A stretch of DNA of 64,000 nucleotides from Glandiceps talaboti (GCF_964340395.1 NC_135558.1:427501-491500); one strand, 5' to 3'; counted from the stretch's first letter, positions 40,601-54,935 are shown. The notes: a model not told the origin generated them from the sequence alone. A program made the numbers and translations.

Positions 40601-42050
40601 ACTATGAAAACACTAATTAATGCTATGAAATATAGTAAAACTATGAAAACACTACTACACAAGAACATTATCTGACAAATGACATCCACCATGTGTTTAG
40701 AATACTAGGCCAATTCGCGGTCACGGGAAAATGGTGGTTATTCTGTATTAAACCCTAGTTTACAGTATTCAGCTAGGTCTCAAAGATTAATTTGACTAAT
40801 TACCAGACTGTTACATTGTGTTCATGTACACAGATGTATTTTAATTTTTGCGTGTTTGGTTTCCGCGGAAATAAGATTTTAGCGAAAATTCACAGGTTTA
40901 TAGTATATGTTGGCATTTTAGCGGTAAAAAATCGATTGCCTGAATTCGGTGTTAATTACATGTTGCCTACATTACGGTGTATATACCTAGCTGAGCATAC
41001 CACATTGACATACTTGAATGTGTAAAGGCTCTACAGTTTAGTTCTAGCTCTTGCCTACCACAGAACGATCATCAACGAACATGTTCGACCCTGGTGTCTT
41101 TACGTGTCACGTGCTTGGAAAATTCCAATCAATAGCTATCACCTAAAGGTAGCTTACGGCAAATGTTGGTGAGAGATTTGACACGCCAGATGGCTTAATA
41201 ACTGCGTTAGTAAGATTTTTATCTAGCCAGTAAATATAAAATGTAGCACTGCTGGTAAGGTTTTCGTAGAAGCTGACGGCGTGTTATGGAAATGCTTTAA
41301 AAGACCAGATTAGGATTACAACTAAGACGTCAAAAACAGTTGTCTGACAGAACTAATGAAATAAAAAATTAGTCCAGAAAAAAAATCTACATGTAATCCT
41401 TATGGTTCCATTGATAAGATAACACAAATGTGAGAACCTGGGATTGAAATCTTGGCATTTAATTCTATCATGGATGTTGTGTCTGCTGGGTGATTTTATG
41501 CGTGTATTTGCTACGAGAAAAAGTGAACCGTGTATTCCTTTTCACCGTGCCTCTAGTTACCTCCAAGGCGTAAATCTGATGTTTTCGTACTCACATTGTA
41601 ACTAATACTAAACCTGTACGTTTGACGTTTTGTTTCTATAATAGGGACAGCATGGATTTAGCGGTTGTTGAAACTGAATAAGTGGCTACTAATTTGTATT
41701 TGCCGAAATGTCGGTGTTATGTGTTGCTATCATTTTGGTGTTACAGAAACCATACAAGTATTATATGTGATATCTCCATGTCGATACTTCACTTGACACT
41801 GTTTCCTTTGAGAGTGCACAAAAAAAGCGTGACAATTTATGTCGGAATATTCCGTTCTTCATTGTCAAAGCTATATTACTTGACGGAGAATATCCACTCC
41901 CACTAATAAATATCGTGGGCTTTATTAACGGTTAGCATGGTTACAGAAGGCACCATCCGCCCTCGTGAGTAAACACCGATCACGTGATTGAGAAATCAGC
42001 CTATAAGACGCCGGTAATCGTAGCCTATGTTGAAGCATAGACAGTGAAGG
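37690..42050. other. Gene-poor stretch with minor repeats
   Basis: No supported exon. A 33-bp duplication at about 38588-38650 includes the palindrome ATAGCATATGCTAT. A run of C with a CCCAGGGGGCGGCCG patch is near 38819-38843. A 39-bp tandem repeat of three units (GAAATATAGTCAAACYATGA) covers about 40549-40655. Confidence 0.5.
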
Positions 42051-42051
42051 G

Positions 42052-42156
42052 TATAAAAAGCACCGTTTATGAGACGAGAACGCCCAGTGTTCAGCCCAGA
42101 TAGAACAACAGAGACCAGTTTGCCAAGATTTCCATTCCGTGTTAGTTGTACATCAG
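42052..42156 (+). promoter_or_regulatory. TATA box and untranslated first exon of the mucin-like gene
   Basis: TATAAAA at 42052-42058 would place the transcription start near 42083. The segment from there to 42156 ends at a strong donor (CATCAG|GTACGT). It contains no ATG that opens a frame into the next exon, so it is probably 5' UTR joined to the acceptor at 43882. The arrangement is inferred from the signals. Confidence 0.55.
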
Positions 42157-43419
42157 GTACGTAGATGACTGTTTGTGCCACGGGAATTAACATTGAATTC
42201 ATGTATTTTTTTTCATCAGAAATCCACATTAGACTTATATGTACGTACTGAATTGGAAAGTAGGTACAATAGAAACTAGCTAATTGGCAGTTGTCGTTTG
42301 GTAGCACCACACAATTCTTACTAATATTATACATTTTAATTGTCTGCGCAACAAAAGCTTACAAAAATTGCTACACAATTATGAAGTAACATTGGTTCAT
42401 TTGACATTCCTGAAAAAAAATGGATTTTTACAATGTCTATGATAGGCCACTATCTCAGACAATGGTAGCAATGTTGGTAAGATTTCACCAAGGCACACCA
42501 TATGATGGAAACAAACAGTGTTTGTATGATTTTTGTTGTACCTGACGACAAAATGTTGCAAATTGTCAGTAAGATTTTGTTTAGTAAGACGGCACTTAAT
42601 AATGTGTTTCGAATTATGTTCTCTTGGTCTTCATTGTGACATCCACGTATTCGGTTGCCGATATTCTACGTACGAACGGCGTCGTCATGGAATGGATGGC
42701 AATTGGCCATGGATACATAGATATGGCGAAAGTACACAATTTGTCTTCTCATTAACGTTAACAAATGTATGGAGGTAATGTCATGGCGATAAAAAATATG
42801 CTTTCTGACTCACAATGGCAGTGGAACCCCCCCCCCCCTTTGTTTTCCCCGGTTAGAGATTAGGATCACTCGCGCTGTCGTAGCGCCCATGCGATGATGT
42901 TAAATGTTATTCAATTCGTGTATTACATCGTGTTATTCAATGACAAAACCTAAGCACGCAAAACGTAAAAAAGTACCAGATTCGTCACAGCCAAAAAACT
43001 AGTACCGTCACGGTATCACATGATACAGTTACCTGGTCAACCTTCATTCGTATACAATATGTGGTTTTTTGGTTCCATTTTAATGTTAAGAAATGGTCGT
43101 TTTTGTTTAACTTTCCCTCGAAGTGGTACCTAAATTAGACATAAAGATTGGCAATGACTCGCGTTTCAAAGGAAGCCGACGGCTACTATTATAATATGCA
43201 TGATTCCACGTACTGGGTGGCGGTCGTCATGGATACGTGCTGTTATCATATATATAACTCTTCATTATTTTAGGCCTACATCTAAAACCAAACCTTTATT
43301 TTTGATGTTAAGAGTACTATTCTAGTATTAAAATAGCATTCATTATTTTGGGGCGGGGTGCAATATAACGAACGTACGTACAATGCAACTACAACTGTAA
43401 ATACACACCGTACCAACAA

Positions 43420-43421
43420 CC

Positions 43422-43453
<32 letters not shown>

Positions 43454-43455
43454 CT
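43420..43455. repeat. (CAA)n microsatellite
   Basis: About 12 CAA units in the inferred first intron of the mucin-like gene. Confidence 0.93.
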
Positions 43456-43900
43456 CAACAATAGCGATTGTTTTGGCGAATTTTTTTCTTATCTATAGTT
43501 AACAATAGACATACTACTGTGGTCAGTGGCGTCTGCATGTTTACCTGCAGGGAGCGGACGATTTGTGTGCGCTCCACACAGCTCCCCATGCTGTACATAA
43601 TCCGACATCTCATAATTGTACCACCGATGGCGCTGTCTCTACGTGTAATTCTTTATGCTTCTAAGAACTTTCTTCTAGAGCCTAGTGTGATCAGGTTTGT
43701 GTGACGTGTCCCCCGGGTGGGCCGTCGTCATGCCAATACTTTTAATATTCATCGGAAGCGCTATCTGGCCACATTAACGAAAGGGGTATAACATTTCACC
43801 ACCATGTACGTATCGTATACCAATATTATAGTAGATTGGTGTCTGTGTGAAATATTTAGACTGTTTTATCTTTTCCTTACAGATCTAAATCTCAGACAAG

Positions 43901-45735
<1,835 letters not shown>

Positions 45736-46889
45736 ATCAACACTTGGGACCTGAACCCTCACCCGGTAAGTTTTATTAACATGATTGACCTATAGCAAAT
45801 AAAAACATTAAATTGTTGCTGCTACATTGTTGAAGAAAAAAATCAAAATTCATTCAGTGAAAATCAAGAGAGATACTGTAACCATACAACATTCAGAAAT
45901 ACAAAGTCGCCAAGGTCTATTGCACTAAATTTGGAGTATTGCCGTTTTAGTATATTTTAAAGAAACGTTCAACATTCGATCGATTATGAAATGCAGAACA
46001 TGTGACATCACAATGATAATTTGAGAGAGTGAAAAATCATTGAAATATAACAAAGGGTGGAAAATAATTATCATATTTTTGTCTCATTTTGTTTCAGTTT
46101 TGATTCCCTGATGACGACCGGAAAAGCATGACATTAGATTTTAAGGTTTAGATTATCTCAGTTTGCACCACGTACACGTGAGCCACCATGCTCAATTAAG
46201 TGCTTCCAAGTTCAATAGCCTGGTGTGTTATAGCCAAAACACTTATCTGTTTGTATTGGAACGAGTCATTTACCGGAAATCGTCTATGATGATGTCATGA
46301 TGGTACTATGGATGATGAAACAACGGATGTGACGTCATTGAAGTCACTTTCAATTGTTCAACAATGATTCCGTACCTGAGAAATTAATACAAATTTAATC
46401 AAACTGAAAACACAACTTACTTAGCATTTATGTTAAGTTAATATGAACTGCCTCAAGCCTCTTCCACATATTTTCAACAAAAGTTCAAATATTTTCGAAA
46501 ACAAATATATCGTATATGTGATATTTCTGAGTTACATTGTGCGTTATGGTTGATAGCCGACGGTTTCAAAATTTGACGTATTTTGGGCGAATGCCGTGAT
46601 TGAACAGTGTACACACTGTTCATGATATCAAGAGTTCTTGAAAGGAAAGATACTATTGGTCAGCTCCATTCTGCTATGACTAGACTCAGGTCACAGTCTC
46701 AGGGCTACATATCACCCTATGTATTGTAACTATGACAGGTGCGTCGACAATTAACGTGTTGACAAAATATAATGACTTCCATATTAAAGTCACAAACTGA
46801 ATAAATTAACATGATATGTCTTGAGTGTTATTGTGTAATTGTAAAGTAAGGAGCAGATTATGTAAAGACTTATACAATGACTTCTCTAA

Positions 46890-47391
46890 GAGAGCCTTCA
46901 GTATTTACAGGGGCGGAGGAAATCACACGTGCATGGTCTGTTAAATAAAACATGACCCCCCCATTCTCCATTTGTAAAAAGTGACCCTACCCTTTGCCCC
47001 ATTTTGTAAAACATGACCCTCCCCATTACAATTGCATACACTGAACGTTAATCAATATTCCCATTATATGTATGTATACATACAAATTAAATAATTTTGA
47101 CTCTGTATTAGAAAGCAATATTTATACATATAAAGTGACAAACAGTTAAAGACTGGCTAGTTACATTTCTCGTATAATCATACACAATCTAGTTAGTATC
47201 TAAAACGTGCTTTCCATGTTGTGCATACTCTGTCTGATCTGGTCACTTGTACAAGTTCCCTGATATCATTGTCATCATCATCACCTTCACCTTCAGTATT
47301 GCCATTATCAGTGTCACTTTAATCTGACTCGCTGGTACTACTTGAGCCAGTACATGTATCACTGTCCGTGTTCTCTATGACATTCAAAACT

Positions 47392-47453
<62 letters not shown>

Positions 47454-47874
47454 GTCATCGTCATCGTCATCGTCATCATCATCATCATCATCATCACCAT
47501 CATCATCATCGATATCATCATAATATTTTACACAACATTCACGGACAGTGTGAGTGATAAGGTAAGATGGTACACTCAACAAAATGTTTTTATAAAACAA
47601 TTTTCTTACAATACATATATTTTTATTTTTGTATTTTGGCATGTAAAGTACTTGTAAAAATAAATATTGAGTGCTAATCTCACTTTTACATCTCAAAAAA
47701 TACAAAACCAATTTACAATAATTGAATCTTCAATTAGGTCACAAAACTACGGATTGTGAAATGTGACCCTCCCCTAAACATTGTAATGCAAAATATGACC
47801 TTCCGCCAAGAACAGGTTTGTAAAATGTGACCCACCCCCGAGTCCTCCGCCCCCTGTAAATACTGAAGGCTCCC
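46890..47874. mobile_element. Non-autonomous DNA transposon, PIF/Harbinger-like
   Basis: Terminal inverted repeats of about 31 bp: the left end starts GAGAGCCTTCAGTATTTAC at 46890; the right end, read on the minus strand from 47874, starts GGGAGCCTTCAGTATTTAC. Both continue into CAGGGG(G)CGGAGGA. TAA flanks both sides (46887-46889 and 47875-47877), fitting the 3-bp TWA target duplication of PIF/Harbinger elements. The interior has direct repeats of a TGTAAAAYRTGACCCT motif near both ends, a (CAT)n tract and a 130-codon minus-strand frame (47711-47319) with a long Asp run, but no recognisable transposase. Confidence 0.72.
47396..47515. repeat. (ATC)n array inside the Harbinger-like element
   Basis: About 40 CAT/CGT units. 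On the minus strand these read as poly-Asp. Confidence 0.96.
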
Positions 47875-48044
47875 TAATGCACGTAAAAATAGTTTTCCCT
47901 TCACTGCTAGACATAGTCTGGAGACTAGTCGTGGTGTCACTTTATATTTCAAGCATCACATCTTTCAAATCAAAACAATAATCAGACAAAATTAACGACA
48001 AGTCTCTGGACTATGCTAGACAGAGATTTAAGAGAATGATACAA

Positions 48045-48180
48045 GTAGAGTAGAGTAGAGTAGAGTAGAGTAGAGTAGAGTAGAGTAGAGTAGAGGAGAG
48101 TAGAGTAGAGTAGAGGAGAGTAGAGTAGAGTAGAGGAGAGGAGAGGAGAGTAGAGGAGAATAGAGGAGAGTAGAGGAGAG
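48045..48180. repeat. (TAGAG)n pentanucleotide array
   Basis: TAGAG units with scattered GAGAG variants that become commoner towards the right. Confidence 0.95.
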
Positions 48181-48930
48181 TGATGACTGTGAGACGGCTT
48201 AAAGTTGTGAACACATCAGACTTGTACAGTGGATGCTAAATAACTTCGAGAACTTATGATTTGATTTGTAGAAATTACATTTAAATCGTCAAGCAAAATC
48301 TATCAGAGTGACAAGTTACTTAAGGCCAAAAGCCTTCATATCATATTGCACAGAACACTTGTTAAAACAAAGTAATCATTTATTTCGATTGTTGTGCCAC
48401 TTTCTTCACGATCGGTGACTATAAATTATATCAAATTCTAAGATGATGTAAGGTTAGGAAATCATTCAAAGCGTCACAAACTTTACTATCCCAAGCATGA
48501 CTGTTTTTTATTGATTGTAGCATTGAGTTGATGGTTTAATTTCCATGACCCAGTAACTTTTCACAGAAATCTCTGTTTTCTGTGCTATCGACCTCCTGTA
48601 ACTATTTATTTATTTATTTATTTATTTATCTTCTTGCCCACAGCAGGGACAGTAGCAATCAGAGTCACATTTTTCCCACTTTCTCTTTTCATATGAAAGT
48701 CCAAATGTATAGGATCGTGCTTAAAATTTTAATTGTGGCCCCTTGAAGTCATTTACTGATTTAAGATACGGTTCCATTTCTAAAGAATGATGTTTTGAAC
48801 CTACGGTAGTGAATGAGACTATACTTTTTTCATATCTTCTTTCCATTTAGATTCATCATACTTGAAAATTATTTGCTGGATTTTATTGTCTGAGAGATTT
48901 TTTTTATTTCTTCTCTAAGTGTTTTGAGAT
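48181..48930. other. No gene seen
   Basis: AT-rich spacer with a (TTTA) tract at about 48605-48628. No exon or structured RNA recognised. Confidence 0.5.
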
Positions 48931-49384
48931 TTGTTAAGGGGTAGACCATTCGATATCCTGGGGGGGGGGGGGCTTGGAAGATTGGTGGAGAGTCATTATT
49001 TTTTCCCCACCTGCTTGCCTGAGAATTATTTTTTTTCTCCTTCGCCTATGCTGGCAACTTTTTTTTTCTTTGCTTCTTTGAGATATCCGGATTTTTTTTA
49101 TGTCAATGTTGAACACCTACATTTGTTGCCACAATTTTCTGTTTGGTTTTCGCACATGGTAATACAGAGAGTAAAAAGATGCTGTTCTATCACACAGAGA
49201 TTATATTTAGAAAACTACATATTTCATACATGTTTGATTTTCAATTAAATAAACATCGTTGACAGTTTTTATGGTATGGTGACACACTGAAAATACAAAT
49301 CGGAAACTTGATTGGTGAGCTCAAACATTCAGAAACACAGGTCAGTTTCTCCAGCTTGGGGGATGGGGGGGGGGAGGTGTCAGT

Positions 49385-50106
49385 GTTTTATTCCATTGGG
49401 CCGACAAAAAGTCACTGACCCCCTTGAATAAAGTTTCATAGCGTCTGACAGTAAGCTGTAGAGGGAAGAGCTTTGAGACTGGGTAAAGGCAATGTTTAGG
49501 CTATTCACAGACACTTTCAGACAATAATTTACAAACTTTACAAGACAGCTCTAACATGTAAAAAGCAACTACGTGAGGTTGAAACATTTTTGAAATAAAG
49601 TTTCATAGCATCTTGACACTAAGAGGTGGAGGAAAGAACTTTCTATTGATTTGAGACTGGAGCATGTCTACCTCTTATGGGGGGGGGGGGGGTCCGAGGG
49701 GGTCTCCCCTAGAAGCCCTGGAGGTTCTTTACTTCTAAAGGCAATGTTTAGGCTATTCACAGACACTTTCAGACAATAATTTGCAAGCTTTACAAGACAG
49801 TTCTAACATATAAAAAGCAACTACATAAGGTTGAAACATGTTTGAAATAAAGTTTCACAGCATCTTGACAGTAAGAGGTGGAGGGAAGAACTTTGATTTG
49901 AGGCTTGGACATGTCTACCTCTTATGCGGGGGGGGGGGTCCGAGGGGGTCTCCCCTAGAAGCTTTTCAAGGTTTTTTTTTTTTTACCAATTTTGGTGAAT
50001 CTTATTGTTGGTTTAACGAATGAGTGGCCTCTGGGGTGATGGAGTCCAAGGCCCCCCCCCCCCGGCAGATCTGCAGTTTTTTGTTTCTATTTAGGCAATT
50101 TTTAGG
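49385..50106. repeat. Three diverged tandem units of about 253-350 bp beside a LINE
   Basis: AAAGGCAATGTTTAGGCTAT begins units at 49485 and 49738 (period 253), each with CAGACACTTTCAGACAATAA, AATAAAGTTTCA, a poly-G run and GGTCCGAGGGGGTCTCCCCT. A third, more diverged start (TTAGGCAATTTTTAGGTTAT) is at about 50091. A partial unit precedes the first. They abut the 3' side of the minus-strand LINE fragment and may be its tandemly repeated 3' UTR. Confidence 0.7.
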
Positions 50107-50109
50107 TTA

Positions 50110-50525
50110 TTCATAGCCTCTGAGATATATATTGCCAAGCATCGAAAAGCTAAAGTAAATATAACTTTTTAGATAAGTTTTCCAAGTGGGCCTGTAACAT
50201 TGGTATAGGGGCATGTTATGATCCACAGATATTTGCATATTTTCTAAACATTCCATGTCAGTTCGACTAAGTATTAGTATTTCACCTGCATATCCCAGTA
50301 CTGGACGCACTATGTGATTCCATAGAGATGAGCCAAAATTGACCCTGTCGATGTTACCATGGTTACCAAGGGTACTTTTCATGATAGGGAATAAGCTGTC
50401 AAACTTCTTTGATAATTTTCTAAGTGGGTATGGTCAGAAAGATTACGTGTGATCCAGTATCCGAGGTACTTGTATTCATTTGACTCTTTTATGGTTAAAT
50501 CACCAATTAACCAGTTTTTCTGTTT
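50110..50525 (-). mobile_element. LINE reverse transcriptase relic (thumb region), frameshifted
   Basis: On the minus strand, about 50522-50400 reads NWLIGDLTIKESNEYKYLGY and WITRNLSDHTHLENYQ. After a frameshift near 50395 it continues KFDSLFPIMKSTLGNHGNI, then FGSSLWNHIVRPVLGYAGEI and DMECLENMQ. The xYKYLGxxI...LWxxxVxPVLxY..E..LExxQ pattern is the C-terminal thumb of non-LTR retrotransposon reverse transcriptases. It is a broken 5'-truncated copy. Confidence 0.75.
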
Positions 50526-50587
50526 GTCTATTTACTTATTTACAATCAGGATATTTGATAATGTGTATTTATAATAATGGTTACTTC

Positions 50588-50619
50588 ATAGCCCCTCCAC
50601 GTGGGTGGAGGGTCTATGG
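50588..50619. repeat. Hairpin of the CATAGACCCTCC family (copy 1)
   Basis: CATAGCCCCTCCACGT is followed directly by GGGTGGAGGGTCTATG, an imperfect inverted repeat. GTGGGTGGAGGGTCTATG recurs at about 55183-55200. Confidence 0.55.
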
Positions 50620-51286
50620 TTACTTGTAAGTCTGTATGGTAGTTAATAATTAATGAGGCATTCTAATCTAGTTGCCATGGCCATGTTCTCTATTTTAACA
50701 AAAAAGTAAAATATGTATGCAATTATGAAAATAATAAGGAATAAAACTAACAAGTGTGTTGCAAATCATACAACTATTACCAACCATCTAGTACGATTTA
50801 TGCCAAATGGGCAAGATAAACAGCGACCTCTAGAGGTCTTACAACGGGGTCAAAAGGTAGTGATCAGGGAAACCCCTTGTTTACAGTCCATCGTTACACT
50901 TGGACGAACTCTTGAGCTTAAAAATCGATGAAATGGCAACCTCAAAAAATGTAATGATAAAATATGACCCGTCATTGCTGTTTGCATAACTCCGTTAGAA
51001 ATGTTACTGTTTGTAACCCAGCTGGTAGTTTATCTATCAACGACGCCAAGCGTACTCAGTTACATTTTTAATGCTGCCTAGGCGGTCCATAACTATTTGC
51101 ATAAGAAATAGAGCACAAACATGACAACGTCCAGCAACATGAACACTACTAGCTACACCTGTTGAAACGACTCGTTGTCAATGATAGCCGAAATGTTGTT
51201 AAATTGACTGATCACCGAGTAAGAAACTTTGTTCAATCCGTCCATAATATTCTCAAATAATATGTAAGTAGTGAATTTGTACCAAA

Positions 51287-51486
51287 ATGGCGCTGCACTG
51301 GAAAGAGAGGGAGTATTTCCCACTGTTGATGCAAAACAACAGCGGAGAAGCTCATGCAGCCCTCGAGTATTTCGTGGACGATCTCCACAAGGACAAATCA
51401 AAGACTGTGATGTCATTCATCTGTCACTCAGGATCGGAAGACTTTCTGTGGGGTTTGATTAAACTTCTAGCATCCAAGAACACGAG
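51287..51486 (+). CDS. First coding exon of an unrecognised gene
   Basis: The ATG at 51287 (AAAATGG context) opens 66 codons plus two bases to a consensus donor (ACGAG|GTAAGA). The peptide starts MALHWKEREYFPLLMQNNSG, has AALEYFVDDL, and ends FLWGLIKLLASKNTR. It looks like two amphipathic helices of an armadillo/HEAT-type or similar helical protein; I cannot name it. Local sequence around the ATG has more CG than the surroundings, as at a promoter. No following exon that starts in phase 2 and continues this fold is convincing in the remaining 12.5 kb, so the first intron is probably long and runs off the window. Confidence 0.6.
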
Positions 51487-52714
51487 GTAAGACCGTTACA
51501 TATGTTTGTTTTCATTATGGTTATGAGTCGTACAGATATTGGAAACTGCGTTGTCAATGTGTTAGTGAAACATTGCTAATCGCTAAATCGCCCATTCAAT
51601 GCATGACTCGCACAACATAACGGCGTGAAATGAGTATGTAATTGGTATAAACATATTTGGATACCACAGTGTCAACTATTTCGTGAGTGTTACGAATATC
51701 CAGTCACTTTTAAATGGATAGAGAAACAACTACCCCATGTAAAACAGTAAATGTAAAAATTATAACGTTTTTTTACAAAGACAATTGACTACTACCTGTT
51801 GATTAGCACACATCAACACATTGTGATATTAAAACATTACACCATGCCAATAAGACAAGGACACTACGTGAAGTGGCATTTTATTATTCAACTTAATGAA
51901 ATCTAGTTAATGAAATTAAATTCCAAATTAAATATTGAATATTGACATTATGGATGAGACAGCTTAATCATTTCATGGTATTAAAGATAAAACAAATATT
52001 TATAGATATTTTATTTCTTGCCTACTACTCACTGATATTTGTAATAAAATTTTGGACATACAAATTCATCAGTGTTGGCATTTGATCTTAAGAATTCTCA
52101 TTTCAAAATGTTATGTTTGACAAAAATAAAAGACAAATATTGAAGAAAGGTCTTTAGAGTGAAGACAGTGTGGTTTTATATTGCCAAGTGTACAAGTGTA
52201 TATTGTATGTCACTATAGACAAACCTTTGTCTGTAAATCCATGTTAGATGACTTTGTATATTGTCATACTCAGAATTGTGCAAAGAATTTACCTGTGATA
52301 TTTATAAGTTAAGTAGATGAACATGTCATTCAGACTGTACTGTAACTTATATTATCTATAGGGACTTGTTTCTTTCTAGAATTTGATTTATGACCACAGA
52401 TGAGGCAAAGGCATGAAAATCAATTTGAAAATGGAAATAGAAGTAAAATGTCACCATTTTACATTTCTACATGCAAAAAAAATGTTTATGGTCAGTCGGG
52501 TTATCCGAAACACATTATTTTTTTATGTTCCCTAACTGTACATATACACGTAGCTACAATACAAAGGAACTAACGTGAGATTCCCAGGGGTTTTCTTCAT
52601 TTACTGGCCAACCCACAGATTTACACATTATTTCACTGGCTATATTTCATGTGAATTTAACAAAATAAGAAAAAATGTTGGCTAAGAAAAGAAAAGTGAA
52701 TGAAAAAAGTAGTC

Positions 52715-53255
52715 AATTCATTCCCGGGGTTGTGGTGCAGTGATGTGGAAAACTCTTCCCTCCCCTCAGCTGTCAACAGTAACACTACTATTATAAGTGT
52801 AATTCATTTCCTGGGGATGTAGACTTGTGTATTTATGTGGAAAATACCTCCCCTTCCACTTGAGTTGCAGATTCTCACTACTACATGTTGTATTATAATT
52901 GAAAGTACTTTGTTTCCTGGGGTTGTGATATGTAGCGGCGTGGAAAACATTTTCTCTCCCCCCCATCCCACCCCCTCATCCCCCCTAGCTGTAGATCATC
53001 ACAGTAACACTACTAAATAAAGATAATTAATTTCCTGGAGTTGTTATGTAACGACGGTGAACATACTTTCCTCTCACCCCCTCCCCCTCCCCCCTCAGCT
53101 GTAATTGGTCTACAGGAACTTCATTAAATTGATTTGCTTCCCGGGGGGTGTGTAGTGTAGTGATGTGGAAAACATTTTCCTCCCCTCAGCTGCAGGTTGT
53201 CAACAGTAACACTACTAAGTGATTACTATAATAAAAGTGATTGTTGCCTGGCAAA
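52715..53255. repeat. Degenerate tandem repeat of about 110 bp, five units
   Basis: Each unit has TTCCYGGGGTTGTG, TGTGGAAAACAT, a C-rich CCTCCCCTCAGCTG and AACAGTAACACTACTA. Units start near 52721, 52808, 52912, 53028 and 53136. Divergence between units is high, so it is old. It probably lies in the long intron of the gene starting at 51287. Confidence 0.8.
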
Positions 53256-53491
53256 TCAGCCCCAAGTCAATGTATTTGGATTAATGAAAGTAACAACTCT
53301 GTTAACTGGAGTGTATTGTGACTGCAGGTTGTGACCTCACTTCTCATCGATTTGTCAAACACACAGTACTTTGTAGGCTGTAATTATGCTGTTCAACTGT
53401 CTTGTTTTAAGTTGTAAGAAAAAGTTTGTATTTTTCATAAATTTTATGTATATTCTTATAAAGTGTCATATGTACATATACTGTACCACTG

Positions 53492-54935
53492 GCATGTACA
53501 TTCAATGGGTTCAGTTTATAGAAATGTACATTCAATGGGTTCAGTTTATAGGCATGTACATTCAATGGGTTCAGTTTATAGAAATGTACATTCAATGGGT
53601 TCAGGCATGTACATTCAATGGGTTCAGTTTATAGAAATGTACATTCAGTGGGTTCAGTTTATAGAAATGTACATTCAATGGGTTCAGTTTATAGAAATGT
53701 ACATTCAATGGGTTCAGTTTATAGAAATGTACATTCAATGGGTTCAGTTTATAGAAATGTACATTCAATGGGTTCAGTTTATAGAAATGTACATTCAATG
53801 GGTTCAGTTTATAGAAATGTACATTCAATGGGTTCAGTTTATAGAAATATACATTCAATGGGTTCAGTTTATAGAAATGTACATTCAATGGGTTCAGGCA
53901 TGTACATTCAATGGGTTCAGTTTATAGAAATGTACATTCAATGGGTTCAGTTTATAGAAATGTACATTCAATGGGTTCAGTTTATAGAAATATACATTCA
54001 ATGGGTTCAGGCATGTACATTCAATGGGTTCAGTTTATAGGCATGTATATTCAATGGGTTCAGGCATATACATTCAATGGGTTCAGTTTATAGAAATGTA
54101 CATTCAATGGGTTCAGTTTATAGAAATGTACATTCAATGGGTTCAGTTTATAGAAATGTACATTCAATGGGTTCAGTTTATAGAAATGTACATTCAATGG
54201 GTTCAGTTTATAGAAATGTACATTCAATGGGTTCAGTTTATAGAAATGTACATTCAATGGGTTCAGTTTATAGAAATGTACATTCAATGGGTTCAGGCAA
54301 TAGAAATGTACATGAAATGGGTTCAGTTTATAGAAATGTACATTCAATGGGTTCAGTTTATAGAAATGTACATTCAATGGGTTCAGTTTATAGAAATGTA
54401 CATTCAGTGGGTTCAGTTTATAGAAATGTACATTCAATGGGTTCAGTTTATAGAAATGTACATTCAATGGGTTCAGTTTATAGAAATGTACATGAAATGG
54501 GTTCAGTTTATAGAAATGTACATTCAATGGGTTCAGTTTATAGAAATGTACATTCAATGGGTTCAGTTTATAGAAATGTACATGAAATGGGTTCAGGCAT
54601 GTACATTCAATGGGTTCAGTTTATAGGCATGTACATTCAATGGGTTCAGGCATGTACATTCAATGGGTTCAGTTTATAGAAATGTATATTCACTGGGTTC
54701 AGGCATGTACATTCAATGGGTTCAGTTTATAGGCATGTACATTCAATGGGTTCAGGCATGTACATTCAATGGGTTCAGTTTATAGAAATGTATATTCAAT
54801 GGGTTCAGGCATGTACATTCAATGGGTTCAGTTTATAGAAATGTACATTCAGTGGGTTCAGTTTATAGAAATGTACATTCAATGGGTTCAGTTTATAGAA
54901 ATGTACATTCAATGGGTTCAGTTTATAGAAATGTA
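53492..54935. repeat. Minisatellite with 30-bp and 23-bp unit classes, about 49 units
   Basis: The common unit is TTTATAGAAATGTACATTCA plus ATGGGTTCAG (30 bp). A shorter unit, GCATGTACATTCAATGGG plus TTCAG (23 bp), is interspersed singly, and a hybrid (TTTATAGGCATGTACATTCA) also occurs. The short units are rare in the middle and common at both ends. Variants ATGAAATGGG and ATTCAGTGGG recur. No unique spacers, so this is not a CRISPR-like array. Confidence 0.97.

Noticed and set aside
47319-47711. Asp-rich acidic protein gene
   Set aside because: The Asp run is a CAT microsatellite inside a non-autonomous transposon; no splice or start support.
53463-54679. CRISPR array or repeat-protein gene
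   Set aside because: 30-bp units are contiguous with no unique spacers, the genome is eukaryotic, and the open frames follow from the unit length.
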